Shown here piece after piece: positions 12,660-23,699 of a stretch of 64,000 nucleotides of DNA. Origin of the DNA: Selaginella moellendorffii. Taxonomy: Eukaryota > Streptophyta > Lycopodiopsida > Selaginellales > Selaginellaceae. A program made the translations under genes and the position numbers. The first letter of the stretch is position 1. The number at the start of each line of letters is the position of its first letter. The stretch covers positions 1,343,666 through 1,407,665 of the forward strand of contig NW_003314278.1 in NCBI RefSeq assembly GCF_000143415.4. Direction: 5' to 3'. Below the pieces are notes generated by a model, which had not been told where the DNA came from, ran no database searches, and was given only the letters and a program-made list of their open reading frames with translations.

Positions 12660-14981
12660 AGGATCAGCCTACTGAACATCATGCCAAACCTCATAAACTT
12701 GTGGTCCAACTTGCCGCAACACCCGATACGGTCGTTTCCACTGAGCAAGGAGCCCCTTAGATAAACCACATACCGTAAGATGGGGAAAATGGACTAACAC
12801 CAAATCATCCACTTTGTACTCTGTAGGTGGATGATGATGAAAGTTGTAGTGCCGTTGTTGTCCCACTTGTATGCAGCTTAAGTGTTCGGCAAACTCTGCT
12901 CGGATAAGTGGAAAAATGTTTGTCAAATATTGATCCCACGACCTAACATCAGCAGCTCTTGGCAATCACGAAGGTAAACCTAGCTCTGTTGGTAATATTG
13001 GATCATGACCATATAAGAGTTTATATGGTGAAGCACCAATAGAACTTTGCACCCCTGTGACATAGGCATACTGATAAGATGGCAAATAACCATCCCAATC
13101 TGAATGTTGAAAGTTCACATACTTTACAATCATCCCTTTGAATATCTGAATGAGCCGTTCCACCAAACCGTCTGATTATGGATGATTAGCACTCATGAAA
13201 GTGTGGCGTATCCCCAACTGAAACATCAAAACATGAAATGCCTCAGCCATAAATGCAGAACCATTATCCGAAAGAATCTGCTCTGGACAAGAATGCTGAA
13301 ACACCACTCAATTGAGGAGGAAGTATTCAACAGTAGTTGTAAAGACACTAGCAAGAGCATTAACTTCCATCCAATAAGTCAAGTAGTCAGAAGCAATAAT
13401 AACATACCCATTACCAATAGTTGACCATGGAAAAAGTCCCATAAGATCAAACGCCACCAACTCAAATGGACGGGAAATTATAATTGACTCCAACCATCCT
13501 TCCACAGCACAAGGAAGAGTATTATGAGCTTGGCACCAAACGCAGCGACGTATATACCGGATAATATCATGTTGCATCTTCGGCCAATAAAAAGACCTGT
13601 GCAGCTTCTCGGTCATACGACAATGTCCCATATGCCCACCTAGAACAGAAGAATCATGGTAGGCATGAAGAAACCGCAGAATAAAGACAAAAGGCACCAC
13701 CAGCCGTAAATGATCATCAGGATCCATCCCCACAAAATAAACAAGGCCATCTTCAAGGCGATATTGAGAATGTAAATGCCGGAAAGGCAAGTCATCAGCA
13801 AGTGATGCAGGATCCACTTTACACACATTACGAATGTGCTCCTTCTACGTCCCCTCCGAGTGAATCAAGACATCATCAATAAAGTCAGCAGTCACCTCTG
13901 GCATATCACAAAGAACCTCGTCCATCATTCACTTGAAAGTTGCTGGAGCATTGTTCAAACCAAATGGCATCACCAAAAACTCGTATAAACCAAATGGTGT
14001 ATAAAAAGTAGTCTTAGGAATATCTTCTTCAGCTATCAGTACTTACCAATACCCAAAAGCAAGATCTAGCTTGGTGAACTAACGACTTCACCCAAGACGA
14101 TTGAAGAGATCAGCAGTGTGAGGAAGAGGGTACACATCCGGGATCGTCACTTCATTTAACGGATGATAATCGATGCAGAAACAAATACTCCCATCAGGCT
14201 TCATCACCGAAGATGAGGTTCACATGCCCAAGGACTCGCAACTTCCAAATAACACTCTTCTCCAACATCTATTTCATGTTTGCATATAAAATTTTGATCT
14301 CCTTGGGTGACTGACGATTAATAGGAACCTTGATTGAACGAGCATCCCCAGTTGGAATCGGATGACGTGTGGCAATCTTGGCCCTAGACGATAAGTCAAA
14401 TTCAAAGAGATCAAAATACTCCTTCATGAGTCGGTCAACCGCTGCAACACAAAGATTGTTGGAGGGATTGGAAAAGGGAAGAGCAGAACAAGACAGAAAC
14501 ATAGGAGGAAATAGTGGGGGAACAAAAGTAATGGAAGCTAAGGTAGAAGTAGAGGGACGAAAAGGTATGAAAGTAAGAGGAATAAATGAAACATAAAGAA
14601 GTATGAGACAAAGGGAAGAAGCCTCAAAGTCACACTTGGCATAATTGTGCTGCAACCAATCCATACCAAAAATGAGATCAAAAGCTTGACTCGACACCAC
14701 CCACAATGACTGCAACTCAAGCTCAAGATCACTCATACGCACAACTAGGTCCATCTCCCCATGCACATATGTAGACGGCAACATGTGGCAACAGGTTGAG
14801 CAATAGAAGATAAACTTGAATCTGTATCAACCAACATGGAGAGAATAATAAGAGACCTCTTATTATAAAAACGAGCTTGGAAAGTAAATACTGGATGAAC
14901 TAGTGCCAAGTGAACCCCTTGATGATACTCCCGAAAGAAAGATGGAGGGATCATTGATTTATTCATGCAAGGTCCCTCCAT
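12660..14981 (-). pseudogene. Gypsy pol pseudogene of element D, lacking RT thumb and RNase H
   Basis: The protease region holds LVDTDSS (minus strand, 14837-14816) where DTGS is expected, so the flap-side glycine of the active site is aspartate. A DLIFGMDWLQHN motif follows. RT shows [13 protein letters not shown] and the catalytic FIDDVLIHS (about 13886-13861). Just after the palm, the frame enters the integrase N-terminus (YRLEDGLVYF), so the rest of RT and all RNase H are absent. Integrase has the His/Cys finger (HAYHDSSVLGGH ... CVWCQ), FDLMG, ILSDNG (13277-13258) and the VERLIQ glutamate region. It ends in a GPQVYEV beta-strand block. Several stops separate these parts. Confidence 0.8.
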
Positions 14982-14996
14982 TACTCGCGCGACTCC

Positions 14997-15821
14997 TTAT
15001 TTCCCGGATGCATCTCGGTGTCCAAACCTTCCACTGTAGCAGCACCACCGGGACGTTATTGATGCCAAGGTCTCCACCCCAAAAATGGAGGCTGCTAATC
15101 CGGAAAAACACCAACAACGCCGATAAGTATGACTAACATTACCATACGCCCAGTAGTGAACATCACGGCCACGACCATGTCCTTGCCCTTGTCCTTGGAC
15201 TTGAGCAACAGCAGTATTAACCTCCATTGGAACAAGACTATCATCCATGGGAAGTGGAGCTAAAGGACGTGTAGTGAGAAGTGGAAGAGGCGATGTCTCA
15301 TAACATTGTGCCAAGCGAAGAGTATCGTTAAGGGTGGTGAGAGCAAGTGCATGCATAAATCTGACAAAATTTTGACGAAGTGCTGGCCACAACATTCCTA
15401 GCTTGATCCGCTCTGACATATTTGGCTCTACACGAAGCAAAAGACTTCAGAAACGAATGCCAAATTGTATTACTGACTCAGATAGCCCTTGGCAAAGACA
15501 ATGCAATTGTTAGAATGCATCATCATAGTCATCAGCATGTCCGAAGGCATATTTGAAGATGTTCGGAAGAACACTCCAATCCCCACGAGTGGCTGCACTC
15601 AAACCATTATACCACTGTAACACCATCCCTTGGAAACACGTGGGAAACTCACACAAACGTCGAGCATCATCCCAAGAATAATATGTGGCAATCACCATAA
15701 AGTGATCGAACCAATAGTACACATTATCCCCAGGATTCCCACGAAAGAATTCCGGCCAAACGCGAGGAATGGCACCAAGAACAAGAGGAGTTATACCATG
15801 TGCCATGAACGCCACCATCAA
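14997..15821 (-). pseudogene. Gypsy gag pseudogene of element D
   Basis: The minus-strand frames read a retrotransposon gag core (WPEFFRGNPGDNVYYWFDHF, then CFQGMVLQWYNGLSAATRGD). After a stop around 15500 a second segment follows (MSERIKLGMLWPALRQNFVR, a Pro-rich stretch and a GQGQGHGRGRD tract). The zinc knuckle that should follow reads HYWAYGNVSHTYRRC, so at least one expected cysteine is gone. Gag would build the particle that packages element RNA. This copy is broken. Confidence 0.75.
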
Positions 15822-16127
15822 CTAAGTTTGGTCGTTCAATTGTAAGCACATAGCATCAAACAATTGTACTAACTAATGCTCCAAAGTCAAAAGAGGAGAT
15901 TACTGATCTACCATGAAGATGAACGAAAAAGAAAAAGCAAAAGAAGAGAAATGACAGAAAGCTAAAAGGAAATGATAGATCTAGACAATGCAAAAAGTTA
16001 GATCTAAACCAAAATCGTGAAAGGAAATAACAAAAGAAAGGAAATGGAAAAAACTAGATCTAAACCAAAATCCTAAATTCAAGCATTCCTTAGGGATTAT
16101 CAAAGGTACCCTTCAATTCCACCAATA

Positions 16128-16292
16128 TGAGTGCTTGAATATAAAAAGGGAATACAGAAATGTGCATATCAATTAGCCTAAAAACACTAGTTTATATATA
16201 GGAGCGAGTGGTCCGGATTGAAACCAATCCAACAACTACCAAAATCCCACTATGCTAATATTAGTATACAGTATCGTAGCTGTACACTTGCA
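16128..16292 (-). repeat. 5' LTR of gypsy element D
   Basis: It runs from TGAGTGCTTG to TACACTTGCA on the plus strand and matches the LTR at 12318-12490 with scattered substitutions. Read on the minus strand it contains a TATATATAAA-like box near its middle, a plausible promoter. The bases just internal on the minus strand (TGGTGGAATTGAAGGG) begin with TGG like a tRNA primer site, but do not match initiator Met. Confidence 0.75.
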
Positions 16293-16655
16293 CTAGAATT
16301 TTTTTAGTATTTATCAAAATTTTGTTTACAAGATTATATAATGAGAATCATGGCTTGAAATTTATTATTAAAGAGTATATGTTGCATATGTTGTAGTTTA
16401 TTACTCTATTTTATTCTATTTATATTCTATGTTATATTTTACTGTTTTCATTTTAAATTTTTTTTTTTATAGAATTTAATTCCTGAATTATATTGTTTGA
16501 TCCATTTTATTTATCTTGCTTCCTCGCTTCACTCTTGGCTCCAAAGAATCACCCCAGCCAAAAAAAATTCCTCCTTCCATGACTACTACTTCACTACACT
16601 GCTCTACCAAAATCCACCCAGCAACAGTCACTACCACTTACTTGTGGAGTGTGAT

Positions 16656-18515
16656 TTACAATTCCACCTCTTGCAAGTCGTCTCCAAACACTCCGGAGGA
16701 ACTGGCAGCTTCGAGTCCCACTGTGCCGGATTGTTGATGGTGGTGTTGATGAATCAAACTTTCCTGGTGTTGGTTTTGCTGCTGCTGCTCGACCATCACT
16801 GGCGGAGTGACTTCCAGAGCTGGAGGTGGCAGCAACAAGACGGTCGACGGTGCTGCTGGATAGTGATTCGAATAGAACATTGCTGGCAAACAGCTGCTTG
16901 AGAGATGATCAGGCGTTGGCCCCGGATCATTTCTCATATCCTGTACAACCGGCTGAGCGAATGCTGCTGCTGCAAACGGTCCATTCCCGTTTGAGAATGC
17001 CGTGTCGGGGACAAAGGCCGGTGCCGAGGAAGGATCCACCGAATGGTTGCTGTTGATATCTGGAGCAGCAGCAGCAGCGGCCGCAGGCACGAAAAATCTC
17101 GCTGGAGCCAAACAAAGGCTTTGCACTTGCCTTTGGCACCACGCCAAACAGTGGAGGAGAGTCCGATGATGTCTTGGATGGTGTTATGCTACCTTTGTTG
17201 AATGTATCGACATATCTGCAAAAACCTCATGAGATTGGAGTGCTGGGAATGACCAAAACGGTACCTTGATCTAACGTTTTGACGTGCGCAAGCTGCGTAC
17301 TGGTTACTGCTCGGAGGCATTGGTGGGATTCCACTCACAACTGGTTGCGGCCTTTCCGGAGTTGGCTGTGGTATCTCCGGAGACATGGAAATAGGAGTGC
17401 CGTTCTCCTCCACGTGCGAGATGAGCTTGTTTGCCGTGGGAGGAGGAGCCAATGGAAGCTCAGGCGCTTGTGCCTCGGCTCCTTCTTCAACCCTATCTAA
17501 ACTTGTTGCTGTTGCCAAGCTTTGCCTGCATCACGCACCAACCATCAACCAGCTAGTGCTCTTTCCAAAGCTTCTACAAACCTCCTTCGAGTGTTTTTAT
17601 GAAGCCCATCGCTCTTTGCACAAAAGAAGTAAAGACGCCTCTGTTTGGCGTTCCTTTAGCTGGACTAACGATCTGATGAAAGAATACAAGTCTTAATCGA
17701 AGGTACACAAGAGCAAGTCGAGTTACCTGTGCAGGCCTAAAGTCAGGCTCAGAAATGCTTCTCATTGGCATGTTGGATCTTCTTGTATTATCACTTATGG
17801 GTTCCATTGATGCCGATGAGGCAAGTGATACACTGCTTCCACTAGAAGCTGTTGTAGGACGGTTATTAATATCAGCATTATCGGAAGCTTTCAGGGGCGA
17901 AGGGCCTATCATCTTGTGTAGACCAATATTGCCAAAAAACCGTTGCACAATTGACGTTGAGCCTCCCTGGATAACAGGAAAGTGAGTATAAAAGCCGAGT
18001 GTCCACTTACAAACCTGAGAGTGGATACAAAGACGCTCTTCCAAGGCTACAGCCGCTTCTTTGCACACATCAGCTGCATGGCCCGCTGTTTTCAATGTTT
18101 TCAACACTGCTTGGCAATACCTTCGAAGAGAAACATTGTGTTAACGAAGCATACAGTTAAAAATCACTGCCAACCTTAAAGCTTCGTTTATCTTTCCAGC
18201 TTCAGCAAGCATCAACGCATAAATAAGCTTGTATGGCTGAAAAGGAAGTAAAATAAACTGGGAATTGCCGGTCACTCTTGCAAATTCGTACACTTCCATT
18301 CGCTGATGAAGAAAAGCTTAACAATTGTGAGGACAAACACGGCTTACCTGGATATCTTCTGGACTAGCGTACGTGCGTGGATACTTACAATGGTCGGCAC
18401 CTATAAGAAAAAGTCTGGCAGAAGGGGAGAAAGGCTCAAAATGCAACAAGATAGCATATATGGGCTCCACATATCTGCAAGTTAAAACTATGAGAAACAT
18501 CAACGTGTGACCATG
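16656..18515 (-). pseudogene. SEC16: SEC16/MAG5 C-terminal gene fragment, copy S1
   Basis: Plant SEC16 scaffolds COPII exit sites on the endoplasmic reticulum. Here the minus strand keeps exons of the C-terminal part. They encode the ACE1-type helical region (SARLFLIGADHCKYPRTYAS; LKTLKTAGHAADVCKEAAVA), an SSxSLASSASMEPISD stretch, the QAKLGNSNKF motif and the Pro/Gln-rich tail ending GVFGDDLQEVEL. Upstream exons are absent: the sequence stops inside an intron at 18515, where a repeat begins. A deletion after SNKFR removes the residues equivalent to YDETLKRW, which copy S2 keeps, and creates a stop. A frameshift occurs in the tail near 17100-17150. It is the inverted counterpart of 52580-54450. 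Confidence 0.8.
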
Positions 18516-18765
18516 TAAATCTAAGACATGTGCAAATGCAAAAGTCCTTATAAGTTTACTTTGCAACACAAAAAGTACAATGTGGAAGAGAGTTGTTGCA
18601 GGAGGAGCACTAGAGGACATGGAGGAGAGTTGCTACAGGAAGAGTGTTGGAGGGAGGAGATATGTTGCATTGGAGGAAAGTAAGAGCCACTAGAGGAGTT
18701 GGGCACTAGAGGAAAATAAGAGTTGCTAGGTGGAGAGTTGGGCATTATACACAATACCATCTACA
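18516..18765 (+). repeat. Deletion copy of dispersed repeat R (GGAGGAG-rich)
   Basis: It starts TAAATCTAAGACATGTGC, exactly as at 42222, then jumps from ACACAAA to AAGTACAATGTGGAAG, lacking about 500 bp present in the 42222 copy. It ends in the same purine-rich GGAGGAG stretch and the GGGCATTATACACAATACC sequence. Its left border lies in a SEC16 intron. An element class cannot be given. Confidence 0.6.
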
Positions 18766-19682
18766 ATAACTAACCCTAACAGAACTCAAATGGATATAAT
18801 TTTCTGCATTGCACTATGCAACAACGTTTGGTTTGCTTTGATATTTTCAATTTTTACATAAATAAAAAATTTATATGATGTACTCATTTTAATACATTTT
18901 TTTATTCATATATAATTTAGAATTTTAGTACTTCTTGTTTATCTCTCAAAGAGTTCAACTTCTTATCAATTTTATTCTTCCTATAGCAAGCTTAAAGCAA
19001 ATAATGAAGAATATAGGGAAGAAGTCCTACACTCTTGCAATACTAAAATCTTGCAAACTTTCCTTTAAGAACATTATTACCAGTCAAAAAGTTCACTTTT
19101 TTGAGTAGTCTGATGTGTTTGTCTTTATAGCATGTCCATAAACAGAAAACAAGGAACTTTTTACTTGCTCCTCATAGTAGAGTATCACAGTGATAGAAGA
19201 AGTTTGAGCTTCTTCTCCATGCAATGGGCAACAATATAATCAAGTGGCTGTAGTGATTGATACAAAAGTTCTCCTGGATCTTGCTTGTTAGGCTGGCGTG
19301 GCTAAGACACTGATAAAGGTAAGTTCTGCAAAGATTTAATAAGGTTTTGCTGGATTGTCCTTACTGGGCTTACAGTTAGATCATGGGTGATCAGGAGCTC
19401 ACAGTTTTGCACAAGATTTGATCAATCTTGCTTGAGCTAGGATCCTTGATCTGCCATGGGTGGTGATCAATGCATTCACAAAAGGTGCCGGAATGAAATC
19501 CAACAGCTTAAGCACTTTCAAAAGACACCCATTCTAGGCATTTGCAGTGATCATTGCATTCCAAGAGACCAAGGTCCTCTTGCTCAAAAATTCCTGCTGT
19601 GCTCATGATCACATTTCCAAGATTGAGCTCCATGTTTCTAGAATTCTTCTGTGAATCGTCACTTCTTTCTCATACTGCACAG
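18766..19682. other. Non-coding stretch upstream of RRP5 copy R1
   Basis: No credible gene is seen. The stretch is nearly identical to 42986-43845, apart from small indels, so it belongs to the duplicated repeat+RRP5 unit. Confidence 0.6.
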
Positions 19683-21480
19683 GTCACAAATCACCCAAGA
19701 AATCGCCTCATGGAGGCTGCAACACTCAATAGTTCTAGGACTGGCAGACAAGCCCTGTCCCATGGACAGCCACTGCTTCTTACGTGGGAATGTGCACATT
19801 ACAGAGGTTCGTTTCTGTTTTCCAGTCTGTCTTTTAACTCCTCAAATGTCTTGATCATTATGGAGGGAACCCACTGAGAAAATACAGTGTTGGGCACGAG
19901 CTAAAATCCTTTCAAAACGCAAAACCAGCAGAAAACACAGAAATGCTACCACTTTGGATTTATCTCTACGTCCATCTGAGCTTGCAGGTCTGTATGGTGG
20001 CCCTTTGAATTAGCTTACTTATCATGACTTGCAGGAAACGATGCTGCATGCTCAGTGATTACTTTCGAGACCGTAACCATTGAACAGTCGGTTATCAGAT
20101 ACGTTCAAGAAGTAAAGGACAACTGGGCATGGCTAGTCCTCTCACCCCATCTTAAAGGCTGCCTTTTTATACTGGACACGTCTGACGATCCCTCGGAGCT
20201 TGAACGTTTTAAAGAGCGCTTCAAAGTCGGTGACCCGTTCCAGTGCCATATAAGAAGTGTTAACCACGAAAGGAAGCAAGTGGATTTGTCTCTACAAAAA
20301 CAAGTGACGAACAATTCAAGAAAGGGGACCTGTTAGGCCGACGGATTACACGAGTTTTTGCTGGTGTTGGGACATACTGTGCAAGGCAGATGGGAAAGTT
20401 TCGGAAAAGTTCATGTAACGATACATGGATTGATGACCCAGCCAGTTTATTTACAGAGGGACAGTTCGTAAGGTCTTGGATTTAAAACGACCAGGGAGGG
20501 GAAAGATGGGCTTGGAACTTTCAGTAAGTTGGTGGACGTGGTGGTTTTGAGTCCCTTCCGAGCTATCAAACACTTGAAAGGTAACTTCCGAGATTTGCAT
20601 TAAACTCTGCATCCAATGCTCGTATTGTCAATTCCGTGTTGGAACTTAAGCAAGATATGAAGTGCAAGTAAGCAGAAACCTTGCATGCTGTGGACGTGAC
20701 TTGTTTTTGTGTTGCAGGGTTTTGTCAAGAATGTGACGGAGAAAGGTTGTTTTGTGGTCCTGGCACCTTCACTTGAAGCTAGAATTCAACTGAAGAACCT
20801 ATCGAACTCGTTTGTACAAAACCCTGCAGAAATGTTTCCACCAGGCAAGGTGATATCGGGAAGGTATGAACTTTTCTCCGTGTGGAAGTGTTTGCTGATA
20901 TCTTCTTCTTCGTCAGAATTTTAAGCATCAAGCCATTGTCTGGGCACATTGAAATGTCTTTGACGGCAACAACATCACAAGATTCAAGTGGCTGGAAGAA
21001 GTTTGGTGCTGGAGAGATCGTTAGTGGCCGCATACACAACATTGAAGCATTTGGGATCTTCATCAGCCTTGCCGAGAGTGATGTGGTAAGCTCTCTCTCT
21101 ATCTTGGTTTCAAGTTCTTAGTCTGTGCTCCAGGTTGCTTGTGTCATGTCTCTGAAGTGTCTTACGATTTTATTCAAGACTTGTCAACACTTTACAAAGT
21201 CGGCCAATGGGTTCAAGTAAAGATTCTAAAGGTGAGAACGAAAGACCACAGGGTTATGATTTCCCTCTACAGGTTGATGCGGAAACCAAACGTATATCTC
21301 TTGGAATGAAAGCGTCATATCTGACCGAGCCGATGGAGGAAGAAGCTATAAATGAAGAGCCTTCGAACACAAATGTGCTCATGGATAATGATGAGAGGGA
21401 GGAGGAGGACTACTTGGATCTGGCATCAAAACGATTCCCACAGCTATGCATGTCGATCCACTCTCAACAAAGACGTTGAG
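19683..21480 (+). pseudogene. RRP5: RRP5 gene fragment, copy R1 (S1 RNA-binding repeats)
   Basis: RRP5 is the nucleolar ribosome-biogenesis protein with many S1 domains followed by HAT repeats. Exons visible in order encode RGNVHITEV (near 19790), the WAWLVLSPHLKGCLFILDTS domain (20055-20330), VKNVTEKGCFVVLAPSLEAR (20712-20865), FGAGEIVSGRIHNIEAFGIF (21000-21080), CHVSEVSYDFIQDLS (21138-21190) and ISLGMKASYL (21297-21326). An acidic stretch follows (DNDEREEEDYLDLASKRFPQ). Short GT-AG introns are kept. A deletion near 19897 (GGGCACGAGC against GGGCAGACTGTTCGAGC in R2) shifts the frame. N-terminal and HAT parts are missing. It runs directly into a SEC16 fragment at about 21510-21565. Confidence 0.8.
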
Positions 21481-21562
21481 GATACAGTGCCAATTGACTT
21501 GAAAGAGCAGAGTTACTTCTTGTTTATATTTACTCTTCTCATGTCCTGCTTCTCAACAGGGA

Positions 21563-22343
21563 GGCTGCATATTTGCTATCAATGGGAGCCCATATTTGCT
21601 ATCTTCTTGCATTTTGAGCCTTTCTCCCCTTCTGCCAGACTTTGTCTTATAGGTGCCGACCATTGTAAGTATCCACGCACGTACGCTAGTCCCACCAATG
21701 CCTCCGATAAGTAACCAGTACGCAGCTCGCGCATGTCAAAACGTTAGATCAAGGTACCGTTTTGGTCATTCCCATCACTCCAGTCTCACGAGGTTTTTGC
21801 AGATATGTCGATACATTCAACAAAGGTAGCGTAACACCATCCAAGACATCATCGGACTCTCCTCCACTGTTTGGCGTGGTGCCAAAGGCAAGCGCAAAGC
21901 CTTTGGCTCCAGCGAGATTTTTTGTGCCTGCGGCCGCTGCTGCCGCTGCTCCAGATATCAACAGCAACCATTCGGTGGATCCTTCCTCGGCACCAACCTT
22001 TGTCTCCGACACCGCATTCTCAAACGGGAATGGAACATTCGCTCAGCTGGTTGTACAGGATATGAGAAATGATCCGGGGCCAACGCCTGATCATCTCTCG
22101 AGCAGCTCTTCGCCAGCAATGTTCTATTCGAATCACTATCCAGCAGCACCGTCGACCGTCTCGTTGCCACCACCTCCAGCGCTGCAAGTCACTCCGCCAG
22201 TGATGGTCGAGCAGCAGCAGCAAAACCAACACCAGGAAAGTTCGATTCATCGGCACCACCATCAACAGTCTGGCACAGTGGGATTCGAAGCTGCCAGTTC
22301 CTCCGGAGTGTTTGGAGACGACTTGCAAGAGGTGGAATTGTAA
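21563..22343 (+). pseudogene. SEC16: SEC16 C-terminal fragment, copy S3, fused after RRP5 R1
   Basis: It starts with part of the exon encoding FEPFSPSARLCLIGADHCKY (21617 on). It then jumps from YASP at about 21695 straight to PMPPSDK, deleting the roughly 1 kb of gene that lies between these points in copy S2. The Ala/Pro/Gln-rich tail is open to its proper end GVFGDDLQEVEL at 22343 (LAPARFFVPAAAAAAAPDIN; then QQQQNQHQESSIHRHHHQQS). The 3' flank follows S2 for only about 120 bp before diverging. Without the helical core it cannot work as SEC16, although the tail frame itself is clean. Confidence 0.75.
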
Positions 22344-22561
22344 ATCACACTCCACAAGTAAGTAGTGTTGCTGGGTGGATTTTCGTAGAGCAGTGTAGTT
22401 AAGTAGTAGTCGTGGAAGGAGGAAATTTTTTTGGCTGGGGTGATTCTTTGGAGCCACGAGCGAAGCGAAAGTTGCTAGAGAAAGGAAACTCTTTACAGTG
22501 TAACAAATAAAAGCCAAGGCCTTGTGATGAATATACCTCGAATAATCTCCCGGATTTAAAT

Positions 22562-23112
22562 ATGGCGCAGGTAGCTCACAAGGCATCGTCTTGGTGGGAT
22601 GAAACGCTGGTTGTCTACGCGCGGTGTGGGCATTTGGAGGAATCGAGAAGGATCTTTGACGCATTGCCGGCCAAGAACATCGCGTCGTGGACGGCGCTCG
22701 CGACCGCATATGCCGAGAGTGGGCATCCGGGGGAGGCCAAGGCAGCGTTCGATCGAATGGCGGTGTGGGACGTAGTTTCCTCCACTGCGATGGTCGAGGC
22801 GCTGGGCGATTGCGGGCGGATTGGATCGAGCAAGGCGGTGTTTGATGCGATGCCCGAGAGGAACTGCAAGACGTGGGCGATGCTGCTGCGGGGATTTGCT
22901 AGATTGGAGGAGCAAGAGAAGTGCTGGATCGGATGCCCGAGATGAATGTGGTAGCGTGGACGATCCTCGTGCAGGGTTTCACGCAGCGCGGGCGAGTGGG
23001 CGATGCGAAGGCTGCGTTTGATTCCATGCCCGAGAAGAACAGCATCACTCGCGTGGTGATGCTCGTCATGTTTGCGGAGAATGGATTCGTGAGGAGGCGG
23101 AGACAAAGATAA
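22562..23112 (+). pseudogene. PPR gene fragment p1
   Basis: Short PPR-type repeats are visible: LVVYARCGHLEESRRIFDAL, WTALATAYAESGHPGEAKAA, then MVEALGDCGRIGSSKAVFDA. A frameshift at about 22905-22925 moves the reading to a second frame (VLDRMPEMNVVAWTILVQGF, then GDAKAAFDSMPEKNS), which ends at 23112. PPR proteins bind organelle RNA with 31-36-residue helical pairs. This piece has about six repeats, no visible targeting peptide, and no E or DYW end. A diverged copy lies at 49075-49374. Confidence 0.65.
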
Positions 23113-23590
23113 TTAGTTGTTATTTCAATCTACATTGAGTTATAATTTAAATAGATTGCTACTTTGTCCTCTATGACATGCTAGATGGAGAAAAAGTGTT
23201 ATATAAGATCATATTTTTTATGCATTCCCCAAGTATTCTTTACAATTCAAATATTTATTTTAAGAGATTTTTTTTCTGCAGGCTATTTGCAAAAGAACAC
23301 CAAACAGCTGATTGCATAAATAGAAGATGATGATCACATTAGATTATGGTTTTCAGACATGCAAATGATTCTTTCACAAGGTGTATGACCTATTTGCACA
23401 CATATCATATTTTTATATTCTTTATTTTTCTACAATACCTATCTTTTATAGCTTCAGTTTTGAGTATTTCTTTAATGTAGGCACTATATTTTTGGTTTGC
23501 TTAATAGACACTGCATATGTGACTATCACAGTTAAATTATGATGGCCACATTAGCAATTTGAAGTTACGTTGCGTTAGTACATGTCACTG
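23113..23590. other. AT-rich stretch without recognisable gene
   Basis: No open frame or repeat copy was recognised between the PPR fragment and the proposed left end of the Harbinger-type element. Confidence 0.5.
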
Positions 23591-23699
23591 TCACTGTCAT
23601 TTTTTGAAATCAATTTGAATGTTTTTCAAAACTAGCCTAGCTGGTTGACCACCATGAAACCTGCAATAGCAAGTTAAAATGCTGATGAGGCAGTTATTT

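Larger units (their letters stand above)
12318..16292 (-). mobile_element. Internally deleted Ty3/gypsy element D with both LTRs
   Basis: LTR-like ends of about 165-173 bp flank a minus-strand gag-protease-RT-integrase series. The uninterrupted site exists near 54790-54800: there a CTAGC sequence follows AATTTTTT-type DNA, and here the element splits it with about 3 bp (TAG) on both sides. The polypurine tract (GAGAGGAGGGG on the minus strand) adjoins the 3' LTR at about 12491-12510. At 3975 bp the element is short because pol has lost the RT thumb and RNase H. The integrase has no recognisable chromodomain. Confidence 0.85.

Noticed and set aside
16497-16901. Plus-strand 134-residue frame and its twin at 54214-54609 (minus)
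   Set aside because: Both are antisense to the SEC16 Gln/His-rich tail, which is the conserved frame.
18516-22343. Helitron carrying RRP5 and SEC16 pieces
   Set aside because: Gene-piece content would fit, and a TC start lies near 18519, but no CTRR end with a hairpin and no A/T insertion context could be shown.
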